Below are positions 9,059 to 18,318 of a stretch of DNA of 46,500 nt, piece by piece (the first letter of the stretch is position 1; every line of letters starts with the position of its first letter). The stretch is taken from contig CAZODO010000046.1 of NCBI GenBank assembly GCA_964578605.1, positions 1 to 46,500 on the forward strand, in the 5' to 3' direction. The notes below the pieces were generated by a model. The model was not told where the DNA came from. It worked only from the letters and a program-made list of their open reading frames with translations, and made no database searches. Source of the DNA: JAXMHN01 sp964578605. Its GTDB lineage: Bacteria; Verrucomicrobiota; Verrucomicrobiia; Limisphaerales; SIBE01. A program made the position numbers and the translations under genes.

Positions 9059-9578
9059 GCTGGATTGCGAGCAACCCCGGTTCCATGGCGGCCGGTCGAA
9101 GAGTAGTTCTCATTCTTCCGACGTTCCGGCTGAACAATCTTCTTCACTCGAAGGATCTCCTCGCGCCCGGGTTCTATCGAAGAACCTATTGTCCCGCATC
9201 GACTTAACCCAGGGATCTCCAGGAGGGCAGGGCCGCTACGCCCTCGGTTCTCTCCATTCTCAGGTCGGCGACGCCACTTCCGCAGGGTTGCGAACTCTGT
9301 CCATAATCGCGTCCCGTGTGATCGGCTGCGGGAGGGAAATTCCCCTGGTGTCCCCCGGTCGATCCGGAGGAGCGATGCGGAGGTCCGGGGAACCGAAATC
9401 GCCGGTGATTTCGCCTGGATCCGAGGCACGCTGTCTTAGACATGGACGGTTGCTCAAGCGCTGAGGCAACCTATCCGGGAGCCGTCCGCGAAAAATTCGA
9501 TCTGTCTTCGTGACGTTGCCGCACGTCGCGAGCGATTCAGGTAGATTTTTCAGAACGCCATCGTATGCTTCGTGCAAG
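9059..9578. other. non-coding stretch with no recognisable gene
   Basis: About 520 nt upstream of tRNA-Arg. Every long frame here is Ser/Arg/Pro-rich and lacks domain features. A short inverted repeat CGAAATC/GATTTCG (9394-9413) is the only structure noticed. Confidence 0.4.
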
Positions 9579-9655
9579 GCGTCCGTAGCTCAATTGGATA
9601 GAGCATTTGACTTCGGATCAAAGGGTTGCAGGTTCAAGTCCTGCCGGACGCGCCA
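9579..9655 (+). tRNA. tRNA-Arg (UCG), CCA encoded
   Basis: Full cloverleaf: acceptor GCGTCCG/CGGACGC, D-stem GCTC/GAGC, anticodon stem TTTGA/TCAAA with loop CTTCGGA, and T-stem GCAGG/CCTGC with TTCAAGT loop. The anticodon (TCG, 9613-9615) reads the CGA codon. CCA is encoded at 9653-9655. Confidence 0.95.
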
Positions 9656-9731
9656 AGTTGATATCCAACATCTTAAAGCGACATCCAGACGGATATAATA
9701 TCTGCCAGCCCGCACTCCAAGATCACTTTGG

Positions 9732-12700
9732 TTATGGAATGACCACGCGATAGAAGCGGGGGGAGGTGCCCAGGGGCTCCGTGTATCGCATGGCATCGCT
9801 GCCAGCCGTCGATTCCGCGAGAGTGACCCAGGGTTGGCCTACCAAGGCCGCAGCGCCTTCGACACGGTACCTGACGCCCGGGATGGCTGCCCATTCAAAA
9901 CTCACGGTCGCGTCAGCACCGACTTGCAAGTTCACCAGGCTTGGGGCTGGAACATCACGATTCCGTTCGCCCGGTGTGGGCTGATTGAAGACACCTCGAT
10001 CGAGGTCCTGCCCGTCCGGCAGCGAACCGAAGGAGGTGTCAGGAAGGAGCGCTGGCAAAGGCACGTAATCGACCACGGCAGGCGCGCCTGACTGCGTGCG
10101 CACGAGGGCAAGCACTCCGCCATTGAACAGCCGGAAGCCGCTATGGAGATCGTTTGGAGTCGATTCGGCGGGTTCGCCATCGGCCCAGACAAGGCAAAAC
10201 TCCCCCCCTCCGAGCGAAGAACCTGGCGGAAAGGCCCACCTGGTCAAGTCGGCAAAGGAGTCGGTCAGATACCAGCCTTCCAGGGAGGCTCGGGCCGGTC
10301 CGGCATTGAACAGTTCGATCCAAGGTTCGAGTTCTCCTAAGTTATCGGGCAACCCCGCGCGATTGGCGGTCAAGGCTTCGTTGATGAAGACCGGCGGGAA
10401 CGGTGGCAGAACCTGGGCCAGCGAGTTGGTGTCCCCGGGGGTCACGGGCGCGGCGGCGCTCTCGACAGAAAGATCCATCCCCCATACCACATCTGAACTG
10501 CCGGCGCTGTTCTGGTGAACCTCGACCGCCACAACATTGGCGCCGTGTCGCAGCGCAGCGCCTTCGATGACCACCGGACCCTCCAGAGCCGCGTCGCTGA
10601 CGACTCGGCCGGCCAAGGTGTCAAAGGTGACATCGCTCGCGTCGGAGAAGCCGACGCGCATCAACTCGGTGCCGTTAAGGTAAATGACCGCCGCGTCGTC
10701 CACGACGGTATTGACCTTGAGGCGCAAGCCAGCGGCGGGGCCAGCATAGACGAAGGCCGTGCGAAAATAGTAGGTCACGGGACCAATCGACAAGGGCGTG
10801 TTTTTTGGGGCGGGCAAGGCCGCGTTCTCGACGTAGAGAAGGGCGCGGCCGGAGGGCCAGGCACCGTCGTCATAGCCCCCTTCGCGCCAGGCCGTGCCGA
10901 GGTCCGTTCCGGACTGTTGGTATCGCCATGCGTTCGTCATTGAGAGGAGCTGGCGAGAAGCGGACTCCAAAGAGGCGGTCGCATCCCAGTTGCCGACGCG
11001 AGAGTTATCCTGGCGCGGGTCCATCAACTGCAGCGAACCGCCTGGACCAGCGGCCGCTTTCGGCCAGGGCGGCTCGCTCGTGAAACGGACCTCGTCCAGG
11101 ATTTCGGTTTGGCCATCTGGCGCGGTGCGCGTCAGCCGAAGGAGGTCGCCGGCTGGATTGAGGAAGCCGGCCCAGGTGCCGGCGACGGGCAAGTTCTTCC
11201 CGTAGGCAGAGTCAAAGGTGGCGCGGTTCTGGACCACCAACTGGAACTTGCCGGGAGCGAGCGTTGCCCCGGCAGGAAACGCAAACGCCAGGGCGGTCCC
11301 GGTGAGTTGCACCCCTGAAAGATCCAGGGTGGTCCTGGCTGACGTGTTCACCAATTCAACGAACTCCGTTCCGTTCGTCTCCGATCGGAACAGGATTTCG
11401 TTGATCACAAGATGCGGCTGAGGCTCCGTAATGACGCGGAACGGCTGGTCATGACTGAGCGGCGGCGGGCCGTCGTCGGTGACACGCACAATGACGTCAT
11501 TGGTGCTGGCGCCGTAGTCGGAATCAACCGCCCAAGAGATCCAGCCGCTGACGGGATCGATGGTCAGGCCCGGAGGAGCGCCGGGAGCCAAGGAAAAACG
11601 CAACGTCTGCCGCGGCAGATCGGCATCCAAGGCTTGGGCTTGGACAGCAAGGGTCTCGCCTTCGCGCAGAGATTGGCTGGCGATCGGCAACAGCGTGGGC
11701 GGTTGATTCACCTCACTCACGGTGACGGTGAACGTCTGGGTGGAAGCCGCGTAAGGTGGATTCACCTCGATGGCGCTTATGACGAAGAGCACATTCGTGG
11801 GGCCGACCTCCTCACCCGGAACCCAATCAAGCTGGCCGGACGCCCGATCGAGGGTCGCCCCGGCCGGTCCTGTTGCCAGTGAGAAGACCAGCGGACTCGG
11901 CGGCGTATCCGGATCGGCCGCTTCAATCTGGATTCTGAACGGCGTGCCCTCCGCGATCGCCTGCGCAGAAACGGGCTGGATCTCGGGAGGATTCGGAACA
12001 TCGCGGACGTCGATCCTGAACGTTGCGGCATCCGTGTATTCGGGCGATCCGCGGTCGGAGACGCGCACGCCGAGGGTCACGCGGGTGCCGCCTCTTGATT
12101 CGTCCGGAATCCAAGTGAACGCGCCATCCGCCGTTACCGTTGCGCCGTCGGGCGCGCCCGGTTCCAGGGTGAATACCAGCGGATTGGAGGGCAGGTCGGG
12201 GTCCTGGGCGGAGAAGCTGAACGCGAGAAGCGAGCCTTCGTCCACCCCCTGATCGGCAACAGCTTCGAGCCGGGGTGGCAGGTTCACCTCGTCCACTTGG
12301 ACAGTGACCCATAACGTCCCGGTCCGAGCGGGGGTTCCGTTGTCCTCCGCCTGGATGGCGAACTTCACGAGCGCCGGGCCATCGGGTTCGGCGGGCGTCC
12401 AACGAAACGCACCGGAACGCGCGTCGATCTCGGCGGATTCAGGAGCGCCCGCTCCGAGACCGTATCGCACCGAATCCCCCTCGGGATCGGCCGCCTTGAC
12501 GGTGAAAGTCAGCAAGGTGCCTTCGGCAACTCGCGGGTCGGCCATTGGCTCGAAGAGCGGCGGACGGTTGGCGCCCGCGAGGCTGTTGGGCTCGCGGGGA
12601 GTGGGTTGAACCATGGCATAGAGAGGCAACTCGGCGCCATCCGGGAAACGGCCCACACTGATGTTGTTGGTCTGGGAACCAAAGGAGATCGTGTCCACCT

Positions 12701-15700
12701 GCAGCCCGTCCGGACCAAAGAGGCCGAGTTGCTCACCGGATTGAGAAAGCTTGAAATTGACATGCAGATCACGGCCCGGCGCGTTCTGATCCTCTTCTTC
12801 GTCGGCCCAGACGATGAGGAATTCGCCTGCGGGAAGGATCGTGCCTGCCGGCACGGAGTACTTCGTTGGGTTCTCCAGGTCATCCGTCAAGGCGTAACCC
12901 GCAAGGTCAAGGGCGTTCGGGCCCCCGTTGTAAAGTTCAAACCAGTCATCGAAATCGCCGTCGGCAGGATCGGCGATGGTCTGCGTGTTGGCCGCCATCA
13001 CCTCATTGATTCTGACCCGGACACTCGGCCACGCGGCGTCGTTCGGCTGGGCCGGTGTGGGCGCGAAGAATACCTGGCGCCTGTGGGGGTCACCTTCGGG
13101 GAACGAGCCATAGGAGGAACCGGCGGGGACCGCGGCGTAGGTCAATGCGTCGAGAACCACAAGGCGATCCAGATGCTGCCGGGCCAGCACCACGGTTCCG
13201 GCGGCGGCATCCAGGCGAAAGCCGGCGTGCCATTCGGCGCCGAGGGTCTGCGTCGGTTGGGCGTCGGCCCATAGGAGCAATCTCTGCCCGGCACCGATCT
13301 TCGATCCGGCAGGGAAAGCCCACTGCCGCAAGTCCGAGAGATCAATGCTCAGAAAGCAGCCATCCAGGCTGACCTCAGACGGGCCGGCATTGAACAGCTC
13401 GATCCAGGGATCGAATTCGCCGGCGCCATCCGGTTGCAGGCCGGCATTCGAAGGCATGATCTCGTTGATCCAAAGAAGCGGGAATTCCGGCAACGGCGCG
13501 GCAACGTTGTTGGCGCCGCCGGGCGTGGCGCGAGGCGCCGAGTCATCCGGGGCAACGCTCCAGTTGCCAATGCGGTCGTTATCGCGCGAGGGATCGATCA
13601 ACTGCAGCGAGGCGCCGCCTCCGTCCGCGGCGGTTGGCCAGGGGGCATCGTCGCTGTAGGTCACCTCATCCAGAACCACCCGATTCGTGCCCTGGACGCT
13701 TTCCAGGCGAAGCCGTTCTCCGGCGTTGTCCAGCGTTCCACTGAATTCGCCCACCACCACTTCGGCGTTGCCGTAGGCTGATTGAAAGCCGGGCAAACTC
13801 GAGGCGAGCACCACGTAACCCCCGGGCGCGATGAATCGTCCGTGCCCGATCGTGGCATCGATTCCGTCCACACGCAGTCCCCCCAGAGGAAGGGTTTCGG
13901 TTGTGGAGCGATTAAATATCTCTACGAAACTCGAAGAGGGCGCGGCGGGATGGTACATAATCTCGCTGATCACCAGCTTGCCGGCCAGCGTTGGAGCCGG
14001 GCCGCTGTTCGAAAGCGTCAACGTGTCGCGCCCGACTTCGGCTCCGTGTTCGTCCAGGGCGCGGAGCGTCAGGAGATTGTTGCCTCTCGCGAGCGCGACC
14101 CGGATCTCCCAGGTCGTTTCGCCCACCCACTTGATCGCGTGCGGCTGGTCGTTGACCTCAATGGTCGTGACTGCGATGGGAGCGTCGCCCCGGACGGTGA
14201 CGGGATTGGCATTGGTGCCGCCCCCGGGCCTGGAAGCTCGAAACACGATGTTCGTCACACGCGCGAGGCTCTGGAGGTATTCGTTCCGGCGTGCCGTGAT
14301 AAAGGCACTCATCTGGGAGGGCGCGGTTGCGCTGATTCCATTCTCACGAAAGACGCGGAACCAATCATTGAGACGGGTCGTGCTGCGAGCGGGGTCCATG
14401 GGTCCCCGAGCCATGTCACAGGCCAGGCGCCAGTAGACGCGCCGGAATTCCGGCTTGGCGAACATGATGCCGGGCAGGAAACCGGGATCGGGAAAAAGGC
14501 TGTAGGCCGATTGAAACGCGCCATCGGTATCGTTCACGTGCAACCGGGACCGCCCGTAAGGGGGGATGTAGGTGTAAAGGTTGTGCGGGTAACCGGGCGA
14601 ATTGTAATGGTCTCCATTGCCACACATGCGATTCACCACCCAATAACCCGCCCAACTCCGGATATCGGCCAAAGCGGATACGCGCGCGACGTAAAGCTCG
14701 TCACTGGGCGCATTCAGGGCGTCCACGACATGGTACAGCGACGAGAAATCGTCATCCGGCACCGTGGTGGACTTCTTGCGCATGCAATAGCGGTACTTCG
14801 CCTGTTTCTTCACGCCCCCGGTCGTGGAGTAATTGCGGAAGGGTTCGTGAGGATAAAGCTGCTCGTAGACATGCGGATCGTCATCGCCATACCAGCTGGA
14901 ACAAAGCGCGCGCGAGGGCGACAGGGAATCATACCGGAACACGGCCGACCCGTTCACGCTGACGTGCACGTAGCGCATGGCGATGGACGCCAGGTCGATC
15001 TGGCGCGCCATCCAGTAGGCGTGTTTCTCCTGTTGCCGCGTGCCATTATTGGAATTGAGGCTGATGTAATCGATCGCCACTTCCGTGTCCCCCAGGATGC
15101 GATTCGTCTTGGGGAACTCGACCACATAAGCGGCATCGCGATAATCATTGAACCCTTCCGTTCTCCAGTTGCCACGATACCGGACCGCCGCGTTGTAAAC
15201 CGTGCGGTAATCGTCGTAGGTGAACGTGGCGTCGACCGGTTCGTTGCTGCGCGTTTCCCGACGGGTCAACTGCGCGACGTTGGTGGAGGACATCCACATC
15301 CGGTAAGTGCCAAAGACCCCAGACGCCAAGCTGTCGCCAAACCGGACCAGGCACTCGGGAACGGGCACGCCCGTTAGCGGAGCCCCAGGAAACCGGCTCC
15401 TGCCAGAAGGGTTAACAGCATCCGCAGCTTCCACCGCAAAGCAGACGATCTGCCCTGCGGGCTGGCCCGGCAGCGTCGCGGTGAAGACCCCGTCGCCGTC
15501 GGGATCGGCCATGGGCAACGTGGTTAAGGGACGGTTGGCGGTGTCGTTGCGCCACTTGAGCACAACGGAAGCCACGCCGTCCGGGTCATGGACCCGGGCG
15601 GAAACGACCACAGCCTGATTGGCGGCGGGCAACACCGGCGTGTGTTGCACCTCGGAGATAGCGGGACCGGCATTGCTGATCCGGCGGCTGTTGGCCTCTC

Positions 15701-17738
15701 CGGGCGTTCCGAGATTCTCAGGCAACTCGAGGGCGCCGACCGCTTCGAGCGCGTGCCCCTTCACACCCATCACGATGTAAGGCCAGCCCGCGATCCAGCG
15801 GCCTTTGGCGCGAAGAGTGAACGTCTCGCCGACTCGGGGCGCCGTGACCGCCGTCGAGAGCCGGTCGTACGTGATGCGATAGACGGAGATGGTATAGCGG
15901 CCCTGGCTGGTGGCGCGCACATGCAAGCTGCGGTTGCTGGCATACCCTTCGTTCGCTTCCACGCTGGACCGTTCGTGCGAGCCCAGCAGATCCCAACCGC
16001 TCAAGCCGGATTCGAAATCGGCGTTGCGCACACGGTTCACGGTCTCGCCGGCTTTCATCAACTCGATGTTGTCCAACAAGCACTCCCCGCGCTGGGGGCA
16101 GAAAACCTGGAGTTCCTCCATCGTCCCCGCCTGGTTGTCGATCACCCCGGTATGTTCGATATCGGTCCAAGGCGCTTTCCCCGTTTCGTCGCTCCCCTGC
16201 CAGTTCATGCCCAGGGCGTTGTCCGCGCGCGGATCGATCAGCTCCAGGCTGCTTCCGCCGCCGTCGGTCCAGTGCCCCCAGCCGTCGCTGTAAGTGACCT
16301 CATCGATCAGCACGAAGTCCTGAAATGGCTGTTGCGGATCGTCCGGTCTCGCCAGGGCGACCCGTTCGCCGCGGTCCGATAGCTCCCCTTCGTAATCGCC
16401 CACCGTGTTCGCTCCGTTCAATCGAGGGTAGCGCGTTAACAGCCGCGCGCGGTCCCGGGCCACGACCAGCCAGCCGCCCGCTTCGATAATGGTTCCCGGC
16501 GGAATCATGAAATCGATCCCGTCCACGAAGCGCCAATGACTGACGTCGACACGGTTGCTGCCCCGATTGTAAAGCTCGATATACTCGTCCTCCGCCCGGC
16601 CGGAGATCGGGTGGAACATGATTTCGTTGATCACGATGTCGTGAAGGCAAGCCGCACTGTTGGCCAGGCCGGGCGTGGTTTCCGCCAGTTCCCGAATCTC
16701 AGGCGCTCCGTCCGGCGAGCGCCCCGACGAGACACCCAGGCGCTGCGCGTCGAAGCGCACCGCATCGATCACACGGCCGCCATCGGGCCGGGCCAGAAAG
16801 ATCGCGTCACCCTGGCGGCTAAGGGAGAAACCGAGATTCGCTTGCGAGAAGACAACCCAACCGCCGGGCGACAATCGAGTGCCCTCCGGGATGGTGAACT
16901 TGTCCGTCTCGGCTCGATCGCTCAACCGGCAACCAGACAGGTCCACCGTCTGTGAACCACGGTTGAACAGCTCGATGAAATCCACTTCCGGGAGATCCGT
17001 ATGCGCCAGGAACTCGTTAATGACCACGCCGTCCAGCGGGTCAACGATCTCAGGATCCGGACGGCCTGGCGATCCCCCCACCGCCGCGCTGGCCGACCAC
17101 GCTTCAACGGAGCGTTCCCCGTAATCGGGCCGAGCCAATTGGAGCGAATGCCCCGCTCCGTCGGCGGCGATCGGCCAGGGCATCCGGTCTTGGTAATCGA
17201 CTTCAAGCAAAAGGGCCCCCGCCCCGTTATGCAGCCGCACCTGGCCGCCGTCGTTGGGGAGGCCGCCCACAAACGGGCCCATGATGTTGGTCATGCCAGA
17301 CACCTGCCGCAAAGCCTCCGGATCCCGCGCCACCACCACGAAACCGCGCCCGGGGATAGCGGTATTGGGAGGGAAAGTGAACTCGACCGCGCCGGCAATC
17401 CGGTATCCGCTCAGGCTTTCGGATACCGGCTCGGTATTGAAGATCTCAAGGAACTCCAATAGCTCCGTCCCGCCCGGCTCCCGCGGATGATACATGATCT
17501 CCGAAATGATGAGCGGCGTGCCTCGGCTGGAGGGAGACAGTTGCCGGGCGCGCTCCGTGGACGGGTTCACGGCGCCTGCCGCAGCCAGCGCGTCTGGCCC
17601 CTCGGCCTGTGGAACGGACCCAAAGACGGCTTGGCCTGTGGCGCGTTCGTCCGCGTAGGCATCCGCTGCCCGAACGACGTTACCGGCGAATGAAAGCAAG
17701 GCGCATAAAAGTCCAATGCGAACCGACAATCTTGGCAT
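9732..17738 (-). CDS. giant secreted multidomain protein: eight lamin-tail domains, CotH kinase domain, Ig/cadherin-like repeats
   Basis: The ATG at 17738 begins a clear signal peptide (MPRLSVRIGLLCALLSFAG), so the mature protein of about 2645 residues is exported; the in-frame extension to 17861 lacks any signal. Lamin-tail (LTD) domains open with I-[SN]-E-x-[ML] motifs near residues 74, 235, 366, 1253, 1420, 1573, 2108 and 2449. A CBM-like beta domain lies at about 540-680 and a CotH kinase domain at about 830-1155, with the acidic motif NDTDGAFQ near residue 1070. Four Ig-like repeats (NRPP, NLPP, NPP, NQPP starts, each with VxEGT/S) span about 1726-2105, and a Gal-binding-like module lies before LTD8. 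The end is a fibronectin-like fold closing with FYRVVIP. No sorting signal is visible. LTD/CotH giants are common in Verrucomicrobiota; the substrate of the kinase domain is unknown. Confidence 0.88.
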   Translation of the reverse strand: MPRLSVRIGLLCALLSFAGNVVRAADAYADERATGQAVFGSVPQAEGPDALAAAGAVNPSTERARQLSPSSRGTPLIISEIMYHPREPGGTELLEFLEIFNTEPVSESLSGYRIAGAVEFTFPPNTAIPGRGFVVVARDPEALRQVSGMTNIMGPFVGGLPNDGGQVRLHNGAGALLLEVDYQDRMPWPIAADGAGHSLQLARPDYGERSVEAWSASAAVGGSPGRPDPEIVDPLDGVVINEFLAHTDLPEVDFIELFNRGSQTVDLSGCRLSDRAETDKFTIPEGTRLSPGGWVVFSQANLGFSLSRQGDAIFLARPDGGRVIDAVRFDAQRLGVSSGRSPDGAPEIRELAETTPGLANSAACLHDIVINEIMFHPISGRAEDEYIELYNRGSNRVDVSHWRFVDGIDFMIPPGTIIEAGGWLVVARDRARLLTRYPRLNGANTVGDYEGELSDRGERVALARPDDPQQPFQDFVLIDEVTYSDGWGHWTDGGGSSLELIDPRADNALGMNWQGSDETGKAPWTDIEHTGVIDNQAGTMEELQVFCPQRGECLLDNIELMKAGETVNRVRNADFESGLSGWDLLGSHERSSVEANEGYASNRSLHVRATSQGRYTISVYRITYDRLSTAVTAPRVGETFTLRAKGRWIAGWPYIVMGVKGHALEAVGALELPENLGTPGEANSRRISNAGPAISEVQHTPVLPAANQAVVVSARVHDPDGVASVVLKWRNDTANRPLTTLPMADPDGDGVFTATLPGQPAGQIVCFAVEAADAVNPSGRSRFPGAPLTGVPVPECLVRFGDSLASGVFGTYRMWMSSTNVAQLTRRETRSNEPVDATFTYDDYRTVYNAAVRYRGNWRTEGFNDYRDAAYVVEFPKTNRILGDTEVAIDYISLNSNNGTRQQEKHAYWMARQIDLASIAMRYVHVSVNGSAVFRYDSLSPSRALCSSWYGDDDPHVYEQLYPHEPFRNYSTTGGVKKQAKYRYCMRKKSTTVPDDDFSSLYHVVDALNAPSDELYVARVSALADIRSWAGYWVVNRMCGNGDHYNSPGYPHNLYTYIPPYGRSRLHVNDTDGAFQSAYSLFPDPGFLPGIMFAKPEFRRVYWRLACDMARGPMDPARSTTRLNDWFRVFRENGISATAPSQMSAFITARRNEYLQSLARVTNIVFRASRPGGGTNANPVTVRGDAPIAVTTIEVNDQPHAIKWVGETTWEIRVALARGNNLLTLRALDEHGAEVGRDTLTLSNSGPAPTLAGKLVISEIMYHPAAPSSSFVEIFNRSTTETLPLGGLRVDGIDATIGHGRFIAPGGYVVLASSLPGFQSAYGNAEVVVGEFSGTLDNAGERLRLESVQGTNRVVLDEVTYSDDAPWPTAADGGGASLQLIDPSRDNDRIGNWSVAPDDSAPRATPGGANNVAAPLPEFPLLWINEIMPSNAGLQPDGAGEFDPWIELFNAGPSEVSLDGCFLSIDLSDLRQWAFPAGSKIGAGQRLLLWADAQPTQTLGAEWHAGFRLDAAAGTVVLARQHLDRLVVLDALTYAAVPAGSSYGSFPEGDPHRRQVFFAPTPAQPNDAAWPSVRVRINEVMAANTQTIADPADGDFDDWFELYNGGPNALDLAGYALTDDLENPTKYSVPAGTILPAGEFLIVWADEEEDQNAPGRDLHVNFKLSQSGEQLGLFGPDGLQVDTISFGSQTNNISVGRFPDGAELPLYAMVQPTPREPNSLAGANRPPLFEPMADPRVAEGTLLTFTVKAADPEGDSVRYGLGAGAPESAEIDARSGAFRWTPAEPDGPALVKFAIQAEDNGTPARTGTLWVTVQVDEVNLPPRLEAVADQGVDEGSLLAFSFSAQDPDLPSNPLVFTLEPGAPDGATVTADGAFTWIPDESRGGTRVTLGVRVSDRGSPEYTDAATFRIDVRDVPNPPEIQPVSAQAIAEGTPFRIQIEAADPDTPPSPLVFSLATGPAGATLDRASGQLDWVPGEEVGPTNVLFVISAIEVNPPYAASTQTFTVTVSEVNQPPTLLPIASQSLREGETLAVQAQALDADLPRQTLRFSLAPGAPPGLTIDPVSGWISWAVDSDYGASTNDVIVRVTDDGPPPLSHDQPFRVITEPQPHLVINEILFRSETNGTEFVELVNTSARTTLDLSGVQLTGTALAFAFPAGATLAPGKFQLVVQNRATFDSAYGKNLPVAGTWAGFLNPAGDLLRLTRTAPDGQTEILDEVRFTSEPPWPKAAAGPGGSLQLMDPRQDNSRVGNWDATASLESASRQLLSMTNAWRYQQSGTDLGTAWREGGYDDGAWPSGRALLYVENAALPAPKNTPLSIGPVTYYFRTAFVYAGPAAGLRLKVNTVVDDAAVIYLNGTELMRVGFSDASDVTFDTLAGRVVSDAALEGPVVIEGAALRHGANVVAVEVHQNSAGSSDVVWGMDLSVESAAAPVTPGDTNSLAQVLPPFPPVFINEALTANRAGLPDNLGELEPWIELFNAGPARASLEGWYLTDSFADLTRWAFPPGSSLGGGEFCLVWADGEPAESTPNDLHSGFRLFNGGVLALVRTQSGAPAVVDYVPLPALLPDTSFGSLPDGQDLDRGVFNQPTPGERNRDVPAPSLVNLQVGADATVSFEWAAIPGVRYRVEGAAALVGQPWVTLAESTAGSDAMRYTEPLGTSPRFYRVVIP

Positions 17739-17960
17739 GGACACCAGGATGTCCTTCCGAAGCCCCTGATTCAACGTGAATTGCAGCGGAAAACCACTCT
17801 CGAACAAACTGGCTGAACGGGCGCCCCCCCTGTCCGCCTGTTTCAGAGCCGGTCGAGGCATTCCAAGCCGTGAATTCCGGGCTGTCTGGTGTGGGAACTC
17901 CGAGATACCGTGCCGTTCCGTTCCGCTCCATTTGCTTCCATACGGCGCTGAATACGGTCT

Positions 17961-18048
17961 AAGTTCATGTTAAACTCAGGCTATACTCATGTTAAACTCA
18001 TGTCGACATGAGTTTAACATGCGTTTAGCGTGCGTTTAGCGTGCGTTT
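17961..18048. repeat. array A: eight 11-bp phased A/T-rich units
   Basis: The sequence divides without gaps into 11-mers: AAGTTCATGTT, AAACTCAGGCT, ATACTCATGTT, AAACTCATGTC, GACATGAGTTT, AACATGCGTTT and AGCGTGCGTTT twice. Orientation flips in the middle, creating a long palindrome. It lies between two divergent genes (giant LTD protein and GH38 mannosidase), 223 nt and 271 nt from their starts. A second array with the same period and a similar core is at 33776-33885. Role unknown; tandem protein-binding sites on one face of the helix are a plausible inference. Confidence 0.75.
17988..18021. repeat. 34-bp perfect palindrome inside array A
   Basis: Arms CATGTTAAACTCATGTC and GACATGAGTTTAACATG are exact reverse complements with no spacer, centred on the TCGA at 18003-18006. 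The half-site TCATGTTAAACTCA also occurs as a direct copy at 17965-17978, exactly 22 nt (two periods) upstream of its copy in the palindrome. Confidence 0.85.
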
Positions 18049-18110
18049 ACACCCGATGAAAACCGAGAACAAGTGCTCATCGATGCCGCTTTTCGCTGGA
18101 GCTTTCGCGC

Positions 18111-18184
18111 AGCCTGTTTCAGCCTGTTTCGCCGCCAGGTTGACCGAAATTCCCCCGAATTCGCGACATTCCCCCGAATTCGCG
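18111..18184. repeat. two sets of short direct repeats upstream of the GH38 gene
   Basis: AGCCTGTTTC is tandemly doubled at 18111-18130. A 17-nt unit, ATTCCCCCGAATTCGCG, occurs at 18149-18165 and 18168-18184 (19-nt period). Both lie 135-210 nt before the mannosidase start, where operators would be expected, though no cognate regulator is known. Confidence 0.6.
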
Positions 18185-18219
18185 TCGTAAATTCCTCAAT
18201 ACCCAATAGATCTGAACAT

Positions 18220-18233
18220 TCCACAATTGTGGA
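18220..18233. promoter_or_regulatory. candidate operator, perfect 14-bp palindrome
   Basis: TCCACAATTGTGGA is perfectly self-complementary and lies 85 nt upstream of the GH38 gene. The dyad form suits a dimeric HTH regulator of the glycan locus; this is inference from position and symmetry. Confidence 0.45.
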
Positions 18234-18318
18234 GACCCTGGGTGGAGTCTTACTCGCCCAAGCGAATCGGGCTGTTCCGTTGACCTGAATCAATGGCCCA
18301 CAGCCCCAAGCCTTTACC

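Noticed and set aside
13782..15377. 531-codon forward ORF inside the giant LTD gene
   Set aside because: Antisense shadow; the leftward frame shows CotH and LTD domains throughout.
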